Of a DNA stretch of 64,000 bases, positions 6,909 to 14,782 are shown in pieces (the stretch's first letter is position 1; the number at the start of each line of letters is the position of its first letter). The position numbers were made by a program, and so were the translations under genes. The stretch is taken from positions 2,852,001 through 2,916,000 of the forward strand of contig NZ_OZ244708.1 of NCBI RefSeq assembly GCF_965218915.1, given 5' to 3'. The DNA is from Novosphingopyxis sp965218915. Its GTDB lineage: Bacteria > Pseudomonadota > Alphaproteobacteria > Sphingomonadales > Sphingomonadaceae. Below the pieces are notes generated by a model. It did not search any database. It was not told the DNA's origin and saw nothing but the letters and a program-made list of their open reading frames with translations.

Positions 6909-8036
6909 TCAGAGCCCCAGCATTTCCCGCTTTTCCTCGCGGGTCAGGAAATCCGCCGCGGTCACGCTGGCCCAGAGCCGCTCGCGGTCCTCGGCCAGCG
7001 CCGGGATATCGTCGATCGGCACGGTCAGCGCGGCGCCCGGAAACCAGCCCGCCAGCCCCTCGCCGAGCGCCTCGCAGATCGTCTGCGCCAGCGGCAGCAG
7101 GGTGAGCCGCCACAGCGCCTTGTTCGCCTCGCGGTAGTTGGCGTAGCTGTTGTCGCCGGGCAGGCCGAGCAGCATCGGCGGCACCCCGAAGGCCAGCGCG
7201 ATCTCGCGCGCCGCGGCCTCCTTCAACCCCGCGAAATCCATGTCCGCCGGGGTCAGCGCCATCGGCTGCCAGCTGAGCCCGCCTTCGAGCAGCATCGGCC
7301 GCCCGCTGTTGCCCGGCCCCTGATAGGAGCCCTCCAGCTCGGCCTTCAGCCGCGCGAACTGTTCGGGCGAGAGTTCCGCGCCGTCGCCCGGATTAAAGAT
7401 CAGCGCGCCCGACGGCCGCGCGGCGTTGTCGAGCAGCGCGCGGTTCCAGCGGGTCGCGGCGTTGTGCACCGCGATCGCCTCGGCCGCCGCGCCGAGACAG
7501 CCCAGCCCGTAATGATCGTCGAGCGGATGATAGCCCTTGATGTGCACGATCTGCGGCCGCCCGTCCGCGCCGACCGCGTCGATCGCCTCCACCGCTTCGC
7601 CGGCGCGATACCGGAACACCGCGGGCCAGCCGCGCGCGTCGGGCAGGATGGTCACCCGGTCGGGGCGCAGCGCGAACAGCTCCGCCGGCTCGCCTGCCCC
7701 GCGCAGAATCCGCACGAACGCGTTGCCGTGGAGCAGCAGCTGCGCGCTCACCGTCTCGAACAGGCGCTGGCCCGCGCTCGACGCATTGGCGAGCGCGGCG
7801 AGGCCGGGCGCGGCGCTGGTCACGGCCAGGCCGCCGACGCCCTCGGCCACGATCCGCACCGCACGCTGCGCCACGTGATTGCGCTCGTAGCCGGCGCGGA
7901 TCGAGGCTTCATAGGAGAAGGGCGCGTCATCGGTGAACGATGCGCCCCAGGGCGAGCTGAACCAGCGCGCCAGCCGCGGACGTTCGGCCGCGCCCGCGCC
8001 TTTGAAGGCGAGGCGCAGGGAGTTGAGAATGGTCAT
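6909..8036 (-). CDS. GTA portal protein, HK97 family (g3-like)
   Basis: This 375-residue portal (PF04860/TIGR01537) contains AQRAVRIVAEGVGGLAV, LLHGNAFVRIL, ALRPDRVTI, the clip and stem region near residues 230-290 (LEGGLSWQPMALTPADMDF) and GVPPMLLGLPGDNSYANYRE. The portal forms the dodecameric ring through which DNA is packaged. ATG at 8036 has an AAAAGGA ribosome site. A MITE-like element begins 19 bp upstream of that start, and its 8-bp target duplication covers part of the Shine-Dalgarno flank, so portal expression may be affected. Confidence 0.92.
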   Translation of the reverse strand: MTILNSLRLAFKGAGAAERPRLARWFSSPWGASFTDDAPFSYEASIRAGYERNHVAQRAVRIVAEGVGGLAVTSAAPGLAALANASSAGQRLFETVSAQLLLHGNAFVRILRGAGEPAELFALRPDRVTILPDARGWPAVFRYRAGEAVEAIDAVGADGRPQIVHIKGYHPLDDHYGLGCLGAAAEAIAVHNAATRWNRALLDNAARPSGALIFNPGDGAELSPEQFARLKAELEGSYQGPGNSGRPMLLEGGLSWQPMALTPADMDFAGLKEAAAREIALAFGVPPMLLGLPGDNSYANYREANKALWRLTLLPLAQTICEALGEGLAGWFPGAALTVPIDDIPALAEDRERLWASVTAADFLTREEKREMLGL

Positions 8037-8055
8037 GATGATGTCCTTTTGAATT

Positions 8056-8218
8056 GGCGATTATGTACCTTGCAAACCCGTTTCATTTGTTCGTCACCCC
8101 AGCGAAAGCTGGGGTCTCGGGCGGGATCGCCATGAGGCTTGAGATGCCAGCAAAGAAAGGCGGAGCCATGCCGTTTCTGAATTTCCATCCGACTGGGTTT
8201 GCAAAGCACATAATCGCC
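8056..8218. mobile_element. 163-bp MITE-like element, copy 1, with 8-bp target duplication
   Basis: Ends are imperfect inverted repeats: GGCGATTATGTACCTTGC opposite GCAAAGCACATAATCGCC. Both sides are flanked by TTTGAATT (8048-8055 and 8219-8226), an apparent target-site duplication. The interior holds a small REP hairpin (accccagcgaaagctggggt). No coding capacity. A second copy in opposite orientation lies at 56890-57169 with its own, different duplication. Confidence 0.85.
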
Positions 8219-8228
8219 TTTGAATTGG

Positions 8229-8370
8229 ATCCTCCCCGTTCATGGGGAGGTGGCGCGCGCGAAGCGCGTGACGGAGGGGGCTCTCGTTCGAGAGCAACGC
8301 GCGATCCGGAGAGCCCCCTCCACCATTCGCTTCGCGAACGGTCCCCCTCCCCGTTCCGGGGAGGATTTTG
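8229..8370. repeat. Composite palindromic repeat (family B)
   Basis: It runs from atcctccccgttcatgggg to ccgttccggggaggatt, with inner 'tgacggagggggctctcgtt' and 'gagagccccctccaccatt'. It fills the space between the MITE and the large terminase stop codon. Confidence 0.85.
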
Positions 8371-8375
8371 CGTAT

Positions 8376-9698
8376 TCACAGCCAGCGCACCCGCGCCGTC
8401 GCCCGCCTTGGGCCCAGCAGCAGCTCGCCCAGCGCCCAGACCGCGGCGTCGGCGCGGTCGGGCGAGCGGCCCGGGCCGGCATAGCCGCCGTTCACGAGCA
8501 GCCCGCACAGCTGGTCCTCCAGCTCCGGAAAGCAGCCCGCATGGCGCACCTTGTCGGTCTCGTAGAGCGTGGCCACCGGTTCGGCCCGCTCCGTCTTGCT
8601 CCGGCTGGCGTGCACCCGTTTCACCGGCAGCACCGCGTCGGCCGCGCGCAGCACGTTCTCGACCATCGCGCCGCCCTGATTGACCTCGGCGATCACCCGG
8701 TCCGCGCCCCATTCCCTGGCGGCGCGCGCCACCGCGCGCGCCCAGCCCGCCGGGCCTTCGCCCGCCACGCTGCAGTCGGCGAGCACCACCGCGCGGTCCG
8801 GCCCGGTCAGCGCGGCGACGACGATCCCGCAGGCATCGCCCGCCCCCGCCCCCGCCGGCGGATCGACGCCGACGACCACGCGGCGGCGGTCCTTCACCTC
8901 CGGCACCGCGCAGCGCCGCGCCTCCAGCAGCGCGCGGCCCCACAGCGCGCCTTCGACATCGTCGATCAGCTCGCCCGACAGCTCCTGCCGCCCGAAATTG
9001 CTGGCGCCGTATTCCGCCTCCAGATCGGCGATCACATCGCCATCGAGATGCGGGTTGTCCCGCGTGGCGCCGCGCGTCTCGACGAACCTTTTCATCGCCA
9101 TGACCTGCCGCATGATCGGAACGCTGCGCGGCGTGGTGGTGACGACCGCGCGCGGATTGGACCCGAGCCGCAGCCCGAAGATCAGATTGTCCCACGCCGG
9201 CTTGGCCTGGCGCCACTTGGCCAGCTCGTCGCACCAGGCGGCGTGATGTTCCGGCCCGCGCAAGACGTCCGGCGTTTCGGACGAATAGACCGTGGCCACC
9301 GCGCCGGACGGAAAATGCACCTCGCCCGCGCCTTTCTTCCAGCGCGGCCGTTCCCAGCTGCGCGCCACGTTCAGCAACCCGCTGCGTCCCTCGACCATCA
9401 CGCGCCGCGCATCCTCGCTGGTCGCGCCGACCAACGCGATGTGCGCGTCCGGATTGAGCCTTGCGAATTCGCTCACCCATTCCGCCCCCGCCCGCGTCTT
9501 GCCGAAGCCGCGCCCGGCGCGGATCAGCCAGACGCGCCAATCTCCCCCCGGCATGCGCTGCCCGCCATGTTCGAAGCCGTGCCACCGCTCGGACAGTTCG
9601 AGCTTGAAATGGGGCGGCATGCGGCCGAGCACCATGCGCTGACCGGGCTCGTCCAGCGATATGAATTGGGCGAGGGCTTCGCTGCGGCCGCCGGTCAA
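8376..9698 (-). CDS. terL: GTA large terminase subunit (g2-like)
   Basis: This is a DNA-packaging ATPase/nuclease. The Walker A region is RAGRGFGKTRAGAEW, Walker B-like acidic residues lie in AAWCDELAKW, coupling threonines in VVTTTPRS, and the RNase H-like nuclease begins VVVGVDPPAGAG. GTAs package random host DNA with this enzyme. Translation probably starts at the TTG at 9698, which overlaps the small-terminase stop as TTGA and has GGGAG upstream, giving 440 residues. An ATG 22 codons later (in GQRMVLGRM) is the alternative. Confidence 0.9.
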   Translation of the reverse strand: MTGGRSEALAQFISLDEPGQRMVLGRMPPHFKLELSERWHGFEHGGQRMPGGDWRVWLIRAGRGFGKTRAGAEWVSEFARLNPDAHIALVGATSEDARRVMVEGRSGLLNVARSWERPRWKKGAGEVHFPSGAVATVYSSETPDVLRGPEHHAAWCDELAKWRQAKPAWDNLIFGLRLGSNPRAVVTTTPRSVPIMRQVMAMKRFVETRGATRDNPHLDGDVIADLEAEYGASNFGRQELSGELIDDVEGALWGRALLEARRCAVPEVKDRRRVVVGVDPPAGAGAGDACGIVVAALTGPDRAVVLADCSVAGEGPAGWARAVARAAREWGADRVIAEVNQGGAMVENVLRAADAVLPVKRVHASRSKTERAEPVATLYETDKVRHAGCFPELEDQLCGLLVNGGYAGPGRSPDRADAAVWALGELLLGPRRATARVRWL

Positions 9699-10219
9699 GC
9701 CAATCGCTCCCGTTGCCTTTTCAGCACCGCGATGCGGTCTATGATCAGCTCGTCCACTTCGTCGGACGTCGGAATATGGCGGACGTTGATATTCGCGCCG
9801 CCCCCGGCGGCGACATTGGCCTTGTGCCTGCTCAGCAAGTCCATCGCTTGCGATACGGTCATGTCGGCGAACAGGGCGGAGCCGCCTTGATCCGGCGCGT
9901 CGTCCGGCGCCCATTCGCCGTCATTGGACTCGTGCGCGCCGGTCAGCCGCAACGCGCGGCGCAGCAAGGCGGTCTCCAGTCGCTCATAGCCGATGCGCAG
10001 GGCCGCCTGCCAATGCGCCGCGAACTCCGGATCGCGGTCGCGCAGCTTGTAAGCGGTGTGCGCCGACCGGCCCGCCGCTTGCGCCGAAAGCTTGACGTTG
10101 CAGCTGTCCGCCAGCGCGTTCAGAAACATCGTGCGCCGCTTGTCGGTCCATCCGTCCTTGCGCACCCTGCGCCGCTGCAATGGCAGGCCGCGCTGCGGCC
10201 CGATCAACGTCTCCGTCAT
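9695..10219 (-). CDS. terS: GTA small terminase subunit (g1-like)
   Basis: This 174-residue protein has an N-terminal helix-turn-helix-like region (KLSAQAAGRSAHTAYKLRDRDPEF, residues about 43-66) typical of small terminases that recruit DNA to TerL. This is followed by a helical oligomerisation region and an unstructured tail. The start at 10219 has GGGAGA upstream. It is the first gene of the GTA run and is coupled to terL by a TTGA overlap. An intrinsic terminator stands about 30 bp before its start. Confidence 0.85.
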   Translation of the reverse strand: MTETLIGPQRGLPLQRRRVRKDGWTDKRRTMFLNALADSCNVKLSAQAAGRSAHTAYKLRDRDPEFAAHWQAALRIGYERLETALLRRALRLTGAHESNDGEWAPDDAPDQGGSALFADMTVSQAMDLLSRHKANVAAGGGANINVRHIPTSDEVDELIIDRIAVLKRQRERLA

Positions 10220-10248
10220 GACATTCTCCCAATTCCAGACCGGGCATG

Positions 10249-10278
10249 AAAAAGGCCCCCGCCCGACAGGCGGGAGCC
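10249..10278 (-). terminator. Intrinsic terminator in the leader of the GTA operon
   Basis: On the minus strand GGCTCCCGCC pairs with GGCGGGGGCC (one G-T pair, 5-nt loop), followed by five T residues at 10249-10253. It lies between the putative promoter near 10340 and the terS start, so it could attenuate the whole cluster. Confidence 0.8.
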
Positions 10279-10304
10279 GACGCCCCGAATCGCATTATCT
10301 CGAT

Positions 10305-10341
10305 CGTTCCTATATGTGCCATATTAGCGTGACGATGTCAA
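10305..10341 (-). promoter_or_regulatory. Putative GTA operon promoter region
   Basis: A perfect TTGACA (-35 type, 10336-10341, minus strand) lies in an AT-rich patch unlike the surrounding GC-rich DNA. No hexamer at ideal spacing is convincing: TAATAT is too close and TATAGG rather far. It is the only promoter-like sequence upstream of terS that I see. Confidence 0.4.
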
Positions 10342-10376
10342 GCGATTTGTTCCTTTTTGGTTATATGGACTTCCAT

Positions 10377-10663
10377 CCTCCCTCCCGCTTGCGGAAGAGG
10401 AACGAGCCCCGGACTTGATCCGGGGCGCAGTGGTGAGGGCGCTTCGCAGCGCCGCGACGACCCATCGCTGGCGCTGACGCGCCACCCACCCTCATCCAAC
10501 TTCAGCTAAGAGCTTCGCTCTAAGCTTGCGTATCCTTCTCCCGCCCGGGCGGGAGAAGGCTATTCTCTTCCCCTCTCCCGCTCGCGGGAGAGGAACGAGA
10601 CTTAGTCGGCGCGAAGCGGCGGCTTAGTCGCAGTGGTGAGGGCGCTTCGCAGCGCCGCGCCGG
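10377..10663. repeat. Composite intergenic repeat (family C), one full and one partial copy
   Basis: The full copy (10377-10560) runs from ctcccgcttgcggaagaggaacg through ccccggacttgatccggggc and ccaccctcatccaac to tatccttctcccg...cgggagaagg. A partial copy (10568-10663) repeats ctctcccgctcgcgggagag and the 'gcagtggtgagggcgcttcg' segment. A second full copy is at 57271-57453. Otherwise nothing coding is seen in 10342-10623. Confidence 0.8.
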
Positions 10664-10782
10664 AACATGACCGACGCCGAAACGCGGCCGATACCGACGA
10701 GTTCGTGGTCGATCCCTGCCTCCCGGCAGAACACCAGAACTTTTCTGACAAATGGCGAGAATGACGAGCCGTAGAGTTTCAT
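10624..10782 (-). pseudogene. Remnant of a glutathione S-transferase N-terminal domain
   Basis: The ATG at 10782 opens MKLYGSSFSPFVRKVLVFCR, the thioredoxin-fold start of a GST-like protein (SPFVRKV is the glutathione-site helix). Similarity ends after about 30-38 residues, where the frame runs into a family-C repeat and stops at 52 residues. The rest of the roughly 200-residue enzyme is absent. The repeat boundary coincides with the truncation, so repeat insertion or repeat-mediated deletion is the likely cause. Confidence 0.75.
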
Positions 10783-10856
10783 GAAATTGCGCCTTTGGTG
10801 AGGTGAACGGGCCACGAGCCCAAGGCGCCGCTCCGCCCGGTCGAGGACGGACGGCC

Positions 10857-11558
10857 TCAGTCCTCCCGCCGCCGGTAGCGGAAGTACCAGACCTCGCGGC
10901 CCTGCGCGCGCGCCTTGGCTTCGTAGCGCGTTTCGGTCCATCCTCCCGGCCGGGTGAGAAAGTCCGCGGGCCGATCGCACAGCCATTCGAACTCGGCACG
11001 CTCCCGCATCACCATCAGCGCATGCCGCAGATACACCGGATGGTCGGTGCCGAAACGAAATTCGCCGCCGGGTTTCAGCTTGGCCGCGATCAGGTCGACC
11101 GGCCCCGGGTTCATCATCCGCCGCTTGGCATGGCGGGCCTTGGGCCAGGGATCGGGATGCAGCAGATAGACGAAGCTCAGCGACCCGTCCGGCATGCGCG
11201 CCAGCACGTCGAGCGCATCGCCGTGGTGCAGCCGGATATTGGGCAGCGCGCGGTCCTCGATGTGCGCCAGCGCCGCCGCCACGCCGTTGACGAAGGGCTC
11301 CGCGCCCACGAACAGGTGATCGGGCAGCAGGTCGGCGCGCGCCGCCATGTGCTCGCCCGAGCCGAAGCCGATCTCGAAATGCAGCGGCCGGTCCGTTCCC
11401 GAGAGCGCCCGGGCGGTCACCGGCCCCTCGCCGGGCACCGCGATCCGCGGCAGCAGCGCGTCGATCAGCCGCTGCTGGCGCCCCCGCAGCGATTTGCCCC
11501 TGGACCGGCCGTAGAGCCGGTTCAGCGTGGTCGGGTCGCCCTTCTTATAGGCCGTCAT
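10857..11558 (-). CDS. trmB: tRNA (guanine-N7-)-methyltransferase
   Basis: TrmB methylates G46 in the variable loop of tRNAs using SAM. The 233-residue sequence has the family's SAM site FEIGFGSGEHM, the HPDPWPKARHAKRR motif (the HPDPW-K-RH pattern is diagnostic) and the C-terminal TRYEAKARAQG segment that contacts tRNA. It lies 26 bp downstream of metK on the same strand, so the SAM producer and a SAM consumer are probably co-transcribed. Confidence 0.95.
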   Translation of the reverse strand: MTAYKKGDPTTLNRLYGRSRGKSLRGRQQRLIDALLPRIAVPGEGPVTARALSGTDRPLHFEIGFGSGEHMAARADLLPDHLFVGAEPFVNGVAAALAHIEDRALPNIRLHHGDALDVLARMPDGSLSFVYLLHPDPWPKARHAKRRMMNPGPVDLIAAKLKPGGEFRFGTDHPVYLRHALMVMRERAEFEWLCDRPADFLTRPGGWTETRYEAKARAQGREVWYFRYRRRED

Positions 11559-11584
11559 TGGTGCAGGCCGTCATGGGCGGCGGA

Positions 11585-12817
11585 TCAGAACGCCGCCTTG
11601 AGCTGGTCGGCGAGGTCGGTCTTTTCCCACGGGAACAGGTCGCCCTGCACGTCGCGGCCGAAATGGCCGTAGGCGGCGGTCGGCTGGTAGATCGGCCGGT
11701 TGAGCCCCAGCTGCGTGCGGATGCCGCGCGGGGTGAGGCGCACGAGCTGCGGCAGCAGGGTCTCCAGCTTGGCGGGGTCGACCGAACCGGTATTGTGCAT
11801 GTCGACGTACACCGACAGCGGCTCGGCCACCCCGATGGCGTAGCTCAGCTGGATCGTGCAGCGCGCGGCGAGCCCCGCGGCGACGACGTTTTTGGCCAGA
11901 TACCGCGTGATATAGGCGGCCGAACGGTCGACCTTGGTCGGGTCCTTGCCGCTAAACGCACCCCCGCCATGCGGCGCCGCGCCCCCGTACGTATCCACGA
12001 TAATTTTTCTGCCGGTGAGCCCGGCATCGCCGTCCGGCCCGCCGATTTCGAAGCGGCCGGTGGGGTTGACGTGGATCACCGTGTCGTCGCCGACGAAACC
12101 GTCCGGCAGCACATCGTCGAACACGCCTCGGATATAGTCGGTGAGCCTGCCGTAGAGCTTCGCGTCACCCTCGCCGCCATGATGGTAATAGCCTGGCGCG
12201 TGCTGGGTGGAGACGACCAGCGCCTCGGCGCCGACCGGCTTGCCGTCCGCGTAACGCAGCGTCACCTGGCTCTTGCTGTCTGGCTCCAGGAAGTCGGCCG
12301 CGCCCGATTTGCGGTCCGCCGCCATGCGCGAGAGGATCTTGTGGGCGTAATCCAGCGTCGCCGGCATCAGGTCGGGCGTCTCGTCGCAGGCGAAGCCGAA
12401 CATGATGCCCTGGTCGCCCGCGCCCTCGTCCTTGTTGTCCTTCGCGTCGACGCCTTGCGCGATCTCGCTCGACTGGCCGTGCAGATGATTCTCGAATTCC
12501 AGCGTCTCCCAATGGAAGCCGTCCTGTTCGTAGCCGATATCGCGCACCGTACGCCGCGCCGCCTCCTCGATCGCCTGACGCGCGCCCGGCGCCCAGCCAT
12601 GGGTCAGCCGGTGCACGGCGGCGTCGTAGAGCGGCTGGCAGCGGATTTCCCCCGCCAGCACCACGCGGTTGGTGGTGGTCAGCGTTTCGCAGGCCACCCG
12701 CGATTCGGGATCGTTTTCCAGCATGAGATCGACGACCGCGTCCGAAATCTGATCGGCGACCTTGTCGGGATGGCCTTCGCTGACGCTCTCTGAAGTGAAG
12801 ATGTAATCGCTGCGCAT
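11585..12817 (-). CDS. metK: S-adenosylmethionine synthetase
   Basis: MetK makes SAM from methionine and ATP. The 410-residue protein has the three-domain signatures: SEGHPDKVADQISDA at the N-terminus, the GAGDQGIMFG ATP loop, and GGGAFSGKDPTKVDRSAAY in the central domain. It is slightly longer than the E. coli enzyme, as usual for alphaproteobacteria. The start at 12817 lies behind GAGG. The leader to the lnt stop is only about 54 nt and holds a 20-bp palindrome rather than any SAM riboswitch. Confidence 0.96.
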   Translation of the reverse strand: MRSDYIFTSESVSEGHPDKVADQISDAVVDLMLENDPESRVACETLTTTNRVVLAGEIRCQPLYDAAVHRLTHGWAPGARQAIEEAARRTVRDIGYEQDGFHWETLEFENHLHGQSSEIAQGVDAKDNKDEGAGDQGIMFGFACDETPDLMPATLDYAHKILSRMAADRKSGAADFLEPDSKSQVTLRYADGKPVGAEALVVSTQHAPGYYHHGGEGDAKLYGRLTDYIRGVFDDVLPDGFVGDDTVIHVNPTGRFEIGGPDGDAGLTGRKIIVDTYGGAAPHGGGAFSGKDPTKVDRSAAYITRYLAKNVVAAGLAARCTIQLSYAIGVAEPLSVYVDMHNTGSVDPAKLETLLPQLVRLTPRGIRTQLGLNRPIYQPTAAYGHFGRDVQGDLFPWEKTDLADQLKAAF

Positions 12818-12846
12818 GGAGGAAATGCCTCTTCGATTTCGGGATG

Positions 12847-12866
12847 ATATAAAGAATGCTTTATAT
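12847..12866. promoter_or_regulatory. 20-bp palindrome upstream of metK, probable operator
   Basis: ATATAAAGAATGCTTTATAT has perfect 8-bp arms and a 4-bp centre, about 30 bp before the metK start and just after the lnt stop. It is AT-rich in GC-rich DNA. It resembles, from memory, the palindromes proposed for ArsR-type SahR/SamR regulators of methionine-cycle genes. It could also fold as an mRNA hairpin. Confidence 0.6.
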
Positions 12867-12871
12867 GCGCC

Positions 12872-14467
12872 CTAGCGGGGCGCGCGCGCGCTTGCAATCC
12901 CGCCCGCGATCAGCAGCGCGGCGAGCAGGATGGCGAGCCAGTTGCCGAAGCGCGCAAAGGGCGTCGGCGCATGCGGGGGCGGCAGGATCGCGTCGATCCG
13001 CGCCTCCTCGCCCGGACCCAGCGATTGCAGGACCCGGCCGTCGGCATCGACCAGCGCGCTGATCCCGGTGGTGGTCGCGCGCACCAGCGGCAGCCCCTCC
13101 TCGATCGCGCGCATCCGCGCCTGCTTCAGGTGCTGCGGCGGACCCCAGGCGCCGAACCAGCCATCGTTCGACGGGTTGAAGATGAAGGCGGGGCGATCCT
13201 TCCCGTCCACGACACGGCCGGAAAACACGATCTCATAACAGATCTGTACGCCCATTTTCGGCTCGCCCGGCAGCGGCAGAGTGCGAGGACCGGGACCGGG
13301 ATCGAAATCGAGCGCGCCTGCGACGAGCCGCGACAGGCCGATCGGCTCGAGCAGGCCGCGCATCGGCAGATATTCGCCATATGGCACGAGATGCGCCTTG
13401 GCATAGCTGCCGATTCGATTGCCGCTCGGCCCGATCGCGGTGACGACATTGCGCGCGCCGGTGAGCCGGTCGCCGGTCAGCTCCAGATCCTGCGCGCCGG
13501 TGATCAGCAGGCCCCCGCGCGCGATGTCGGCGATCCGCGCGCGCGCCAGCTCGGCCGCGGCGCCGTAGGTGGTGTTCATGTAGAACCGCCGCGGATAGCC
13601 GCTTTCGAGATAATCGGGGATGGCGCCCTCGGGCCAGAAGACGAGGTCGAACGGAGGCGCCCCCGGATCGGGCCGCGACAGCCGGACCAGACGCTGAAAG
13701 AACTCCTCGTAGCGCGCGGAATCGTTGGCGATGTCCTGCCCGATATTCGGCTGGACGATGGCGATGTGCGAACCGGATTCCGGGAGCGGATCGCTGAGCG
13801 CGTTTTTGGGAACGAACATCGCGGCGATGACCGCGAGGCTGGCGGCGCCCAGCGCCCATCCGGCGCGGTCGCGCTTGCCGATATGTCCCGCCAGCGCCAG
13901 CAGTCCGGGTACCAGCAGCAGCAAGCCCGACAGACCGTAGGTGCCGATCAGCCGCGTCAGCTGCGGCAGCATCCCGTTGTCGACGACCATGCTCGACAGC
14001 GGGTTCCACGGAAAGCCGGTGAACAGCCATCCGCGCATCCATTCGGTGAGAATCCACAGGCCGGCAAAGCCCAGAATGAAGGCGATCGGCCGCCCCCGCG
14101 CGATCCACCACGCACCAAGGCCCGCCAGCGCAGGGAAGACCGCGAGATAGACGGACAGCAGCACCACCGCGATCCAACCGAGCCAGGCCGGCATTTCCGC
14201 CTGATAGGTGAAGGCGGTGGCGATCCAGTTCAGCCCGACGGAAAAATGCGTGAGCCCGAACAGCCAGCCGATCAGAAACGCGCGGCGCTTGTTGCCGGCT
14301 TCGAACAGCAGCCGGATCAGCAGCGCGAAGGCGAACAGCGGCACGGCGACGAAGCCGTAATGCGGGGCGAACCCGATCGCCGTGAAGACTCCCGCCAGCG
14401 CGGCCAGCGCATAGGGATGACGTTGCGCGAATTGCCGAAGCTCGGATCGGGTGGTGGGCACATCCAT
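12872..14467 (-). CDS. lnt: Apolipoprotein N-acyltransferase
   Basis: Lnt adds the third acyl chain to lipoproteins at the inner membrane. The 531-residue protein has several N-terminal membrane spans (residues about 20-210) followed by a periplasmic nitrilase-fold domain. Visible active-site elements are the Glu in FDLVFWPEGAIPDYLES, the Lys in YAKAHLVPYGEYLP and the Cys in VQICYEIVF. It ends with a last membrane helix (LAILLAALLIAGGIASA). ATG at 14467 was chosen with GAGGGG upstream. metK and trmB follow on the same strand. Confidence 0.94.
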   Translation of the reverse strand: MDVPTTRSELRQFAQRHPYALAALAGVFTAIGFAPHYGFVAVPLFAFALLIRLLFEAGNKRRAFLIGWLFGLTHFSVGLNWIATAFTYQAEMPAWLGWIAVVLLSVYLAVFPALAGLGAWWIARGRPIAFILGFAGLWILTEWMRGWLFTGFPWNPLSSMVVDNGMLPQLTRLIGTYGLSGLLLLVPGLLALAGHIGKRDRAGWALGAASLAVIAAMFVPKNALSDPLPESGSHIAIVQPNIGQDIANDSARYEEFFQRLVRLSRPDPGAPPFDLVFWPEGAIPDYLESGYPRRFYMNTTYGAAAELARARIADIARGGLLITGAQDLELTGDRLTGARNVVTAIGPSGNRIGSYAKAHLVPYGEYLPMRGLLEPIGLSRLVAGALDFDPGPGPRTLPLPGEPKMGVQICYEIVFSGRVVDGKDRPAFIFNPSNDGWFGAWGPPQHLKQARMRAIEEGLPLVRATTTGISALVDADGRVLQSLGPGEEARIDAILPPPHAPTPFARFGNWLAILLAALLIAGGIASARAPR

Positions 14468-14557
14468 GATCGGTTGCCCCTCTGCCCCGGACGCGATCCG
14501 CCTTGCAAGTGTTTCCCTGCCCCCACTCATGGCGGGTCGGGCGGGCGCGTTTCCCGC

Positions 14558-14706
14558 TCCGCAACTTTGTCCTGTCCTACATCGCGTCTTTTGGCTTAGA
14601 CTACGTCTCATGGAACGCCCCGCTCCGATCGTCCCAGCCTCATCGCCCCGTGCGGGCTTCGGGGGAGGGCCGACAAGGGGGGGACGTATCGCGCCTTTTG
14701 TGACCT
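14558..14706. repeat. Conserved non-coding element, copy 1
   Basis: The gap 14468-14782 between divergent lnt and the amidohydrolase gene holds an element that starts tccgcaacttt and cctgtcctaca and ends near ttttgtgacctt. The same start occurs at 38841 and a variant at 32735. The remainder of this gap shows no gene. A promoter for the amidohydrolase is presumably here but not recognisable. Confidence 0.5.
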
Positions 14707-14782
14707 TCCGGCTTTCCGCCGGCCGGCTTGGAACCGAATCGCCGGTGAAACGACCGCGCGGTTCGCCGACCGGAGAGAACAC

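Noticed and set aside
4729..8135. Long open frames on the plus strand opposite the capsid, protease and portal genes (383 and 748 codons)
   Set aside because: They are antisense shadows of high-GC genes: no ribosome sites, no recognisable domains, very Arg/His/Gln-rich composition, and the minus strand carries clear GTA proteins.
1..10341. Ordinary prophage
   Set aside because: No integrase, excisionase, lysis, replication or attachment-site signature is visible, while gene order and small tape measure match GTAs; the left side is outside the window, so this is not absolute.
12818..12871. SAM riboswitch upstream of metK
   Set aside because: The space between lnt and metK is only about 54 bp and shows a simple palindrome, not the helices of SAM-I, SAM-II or SAM/SAH aptamers.
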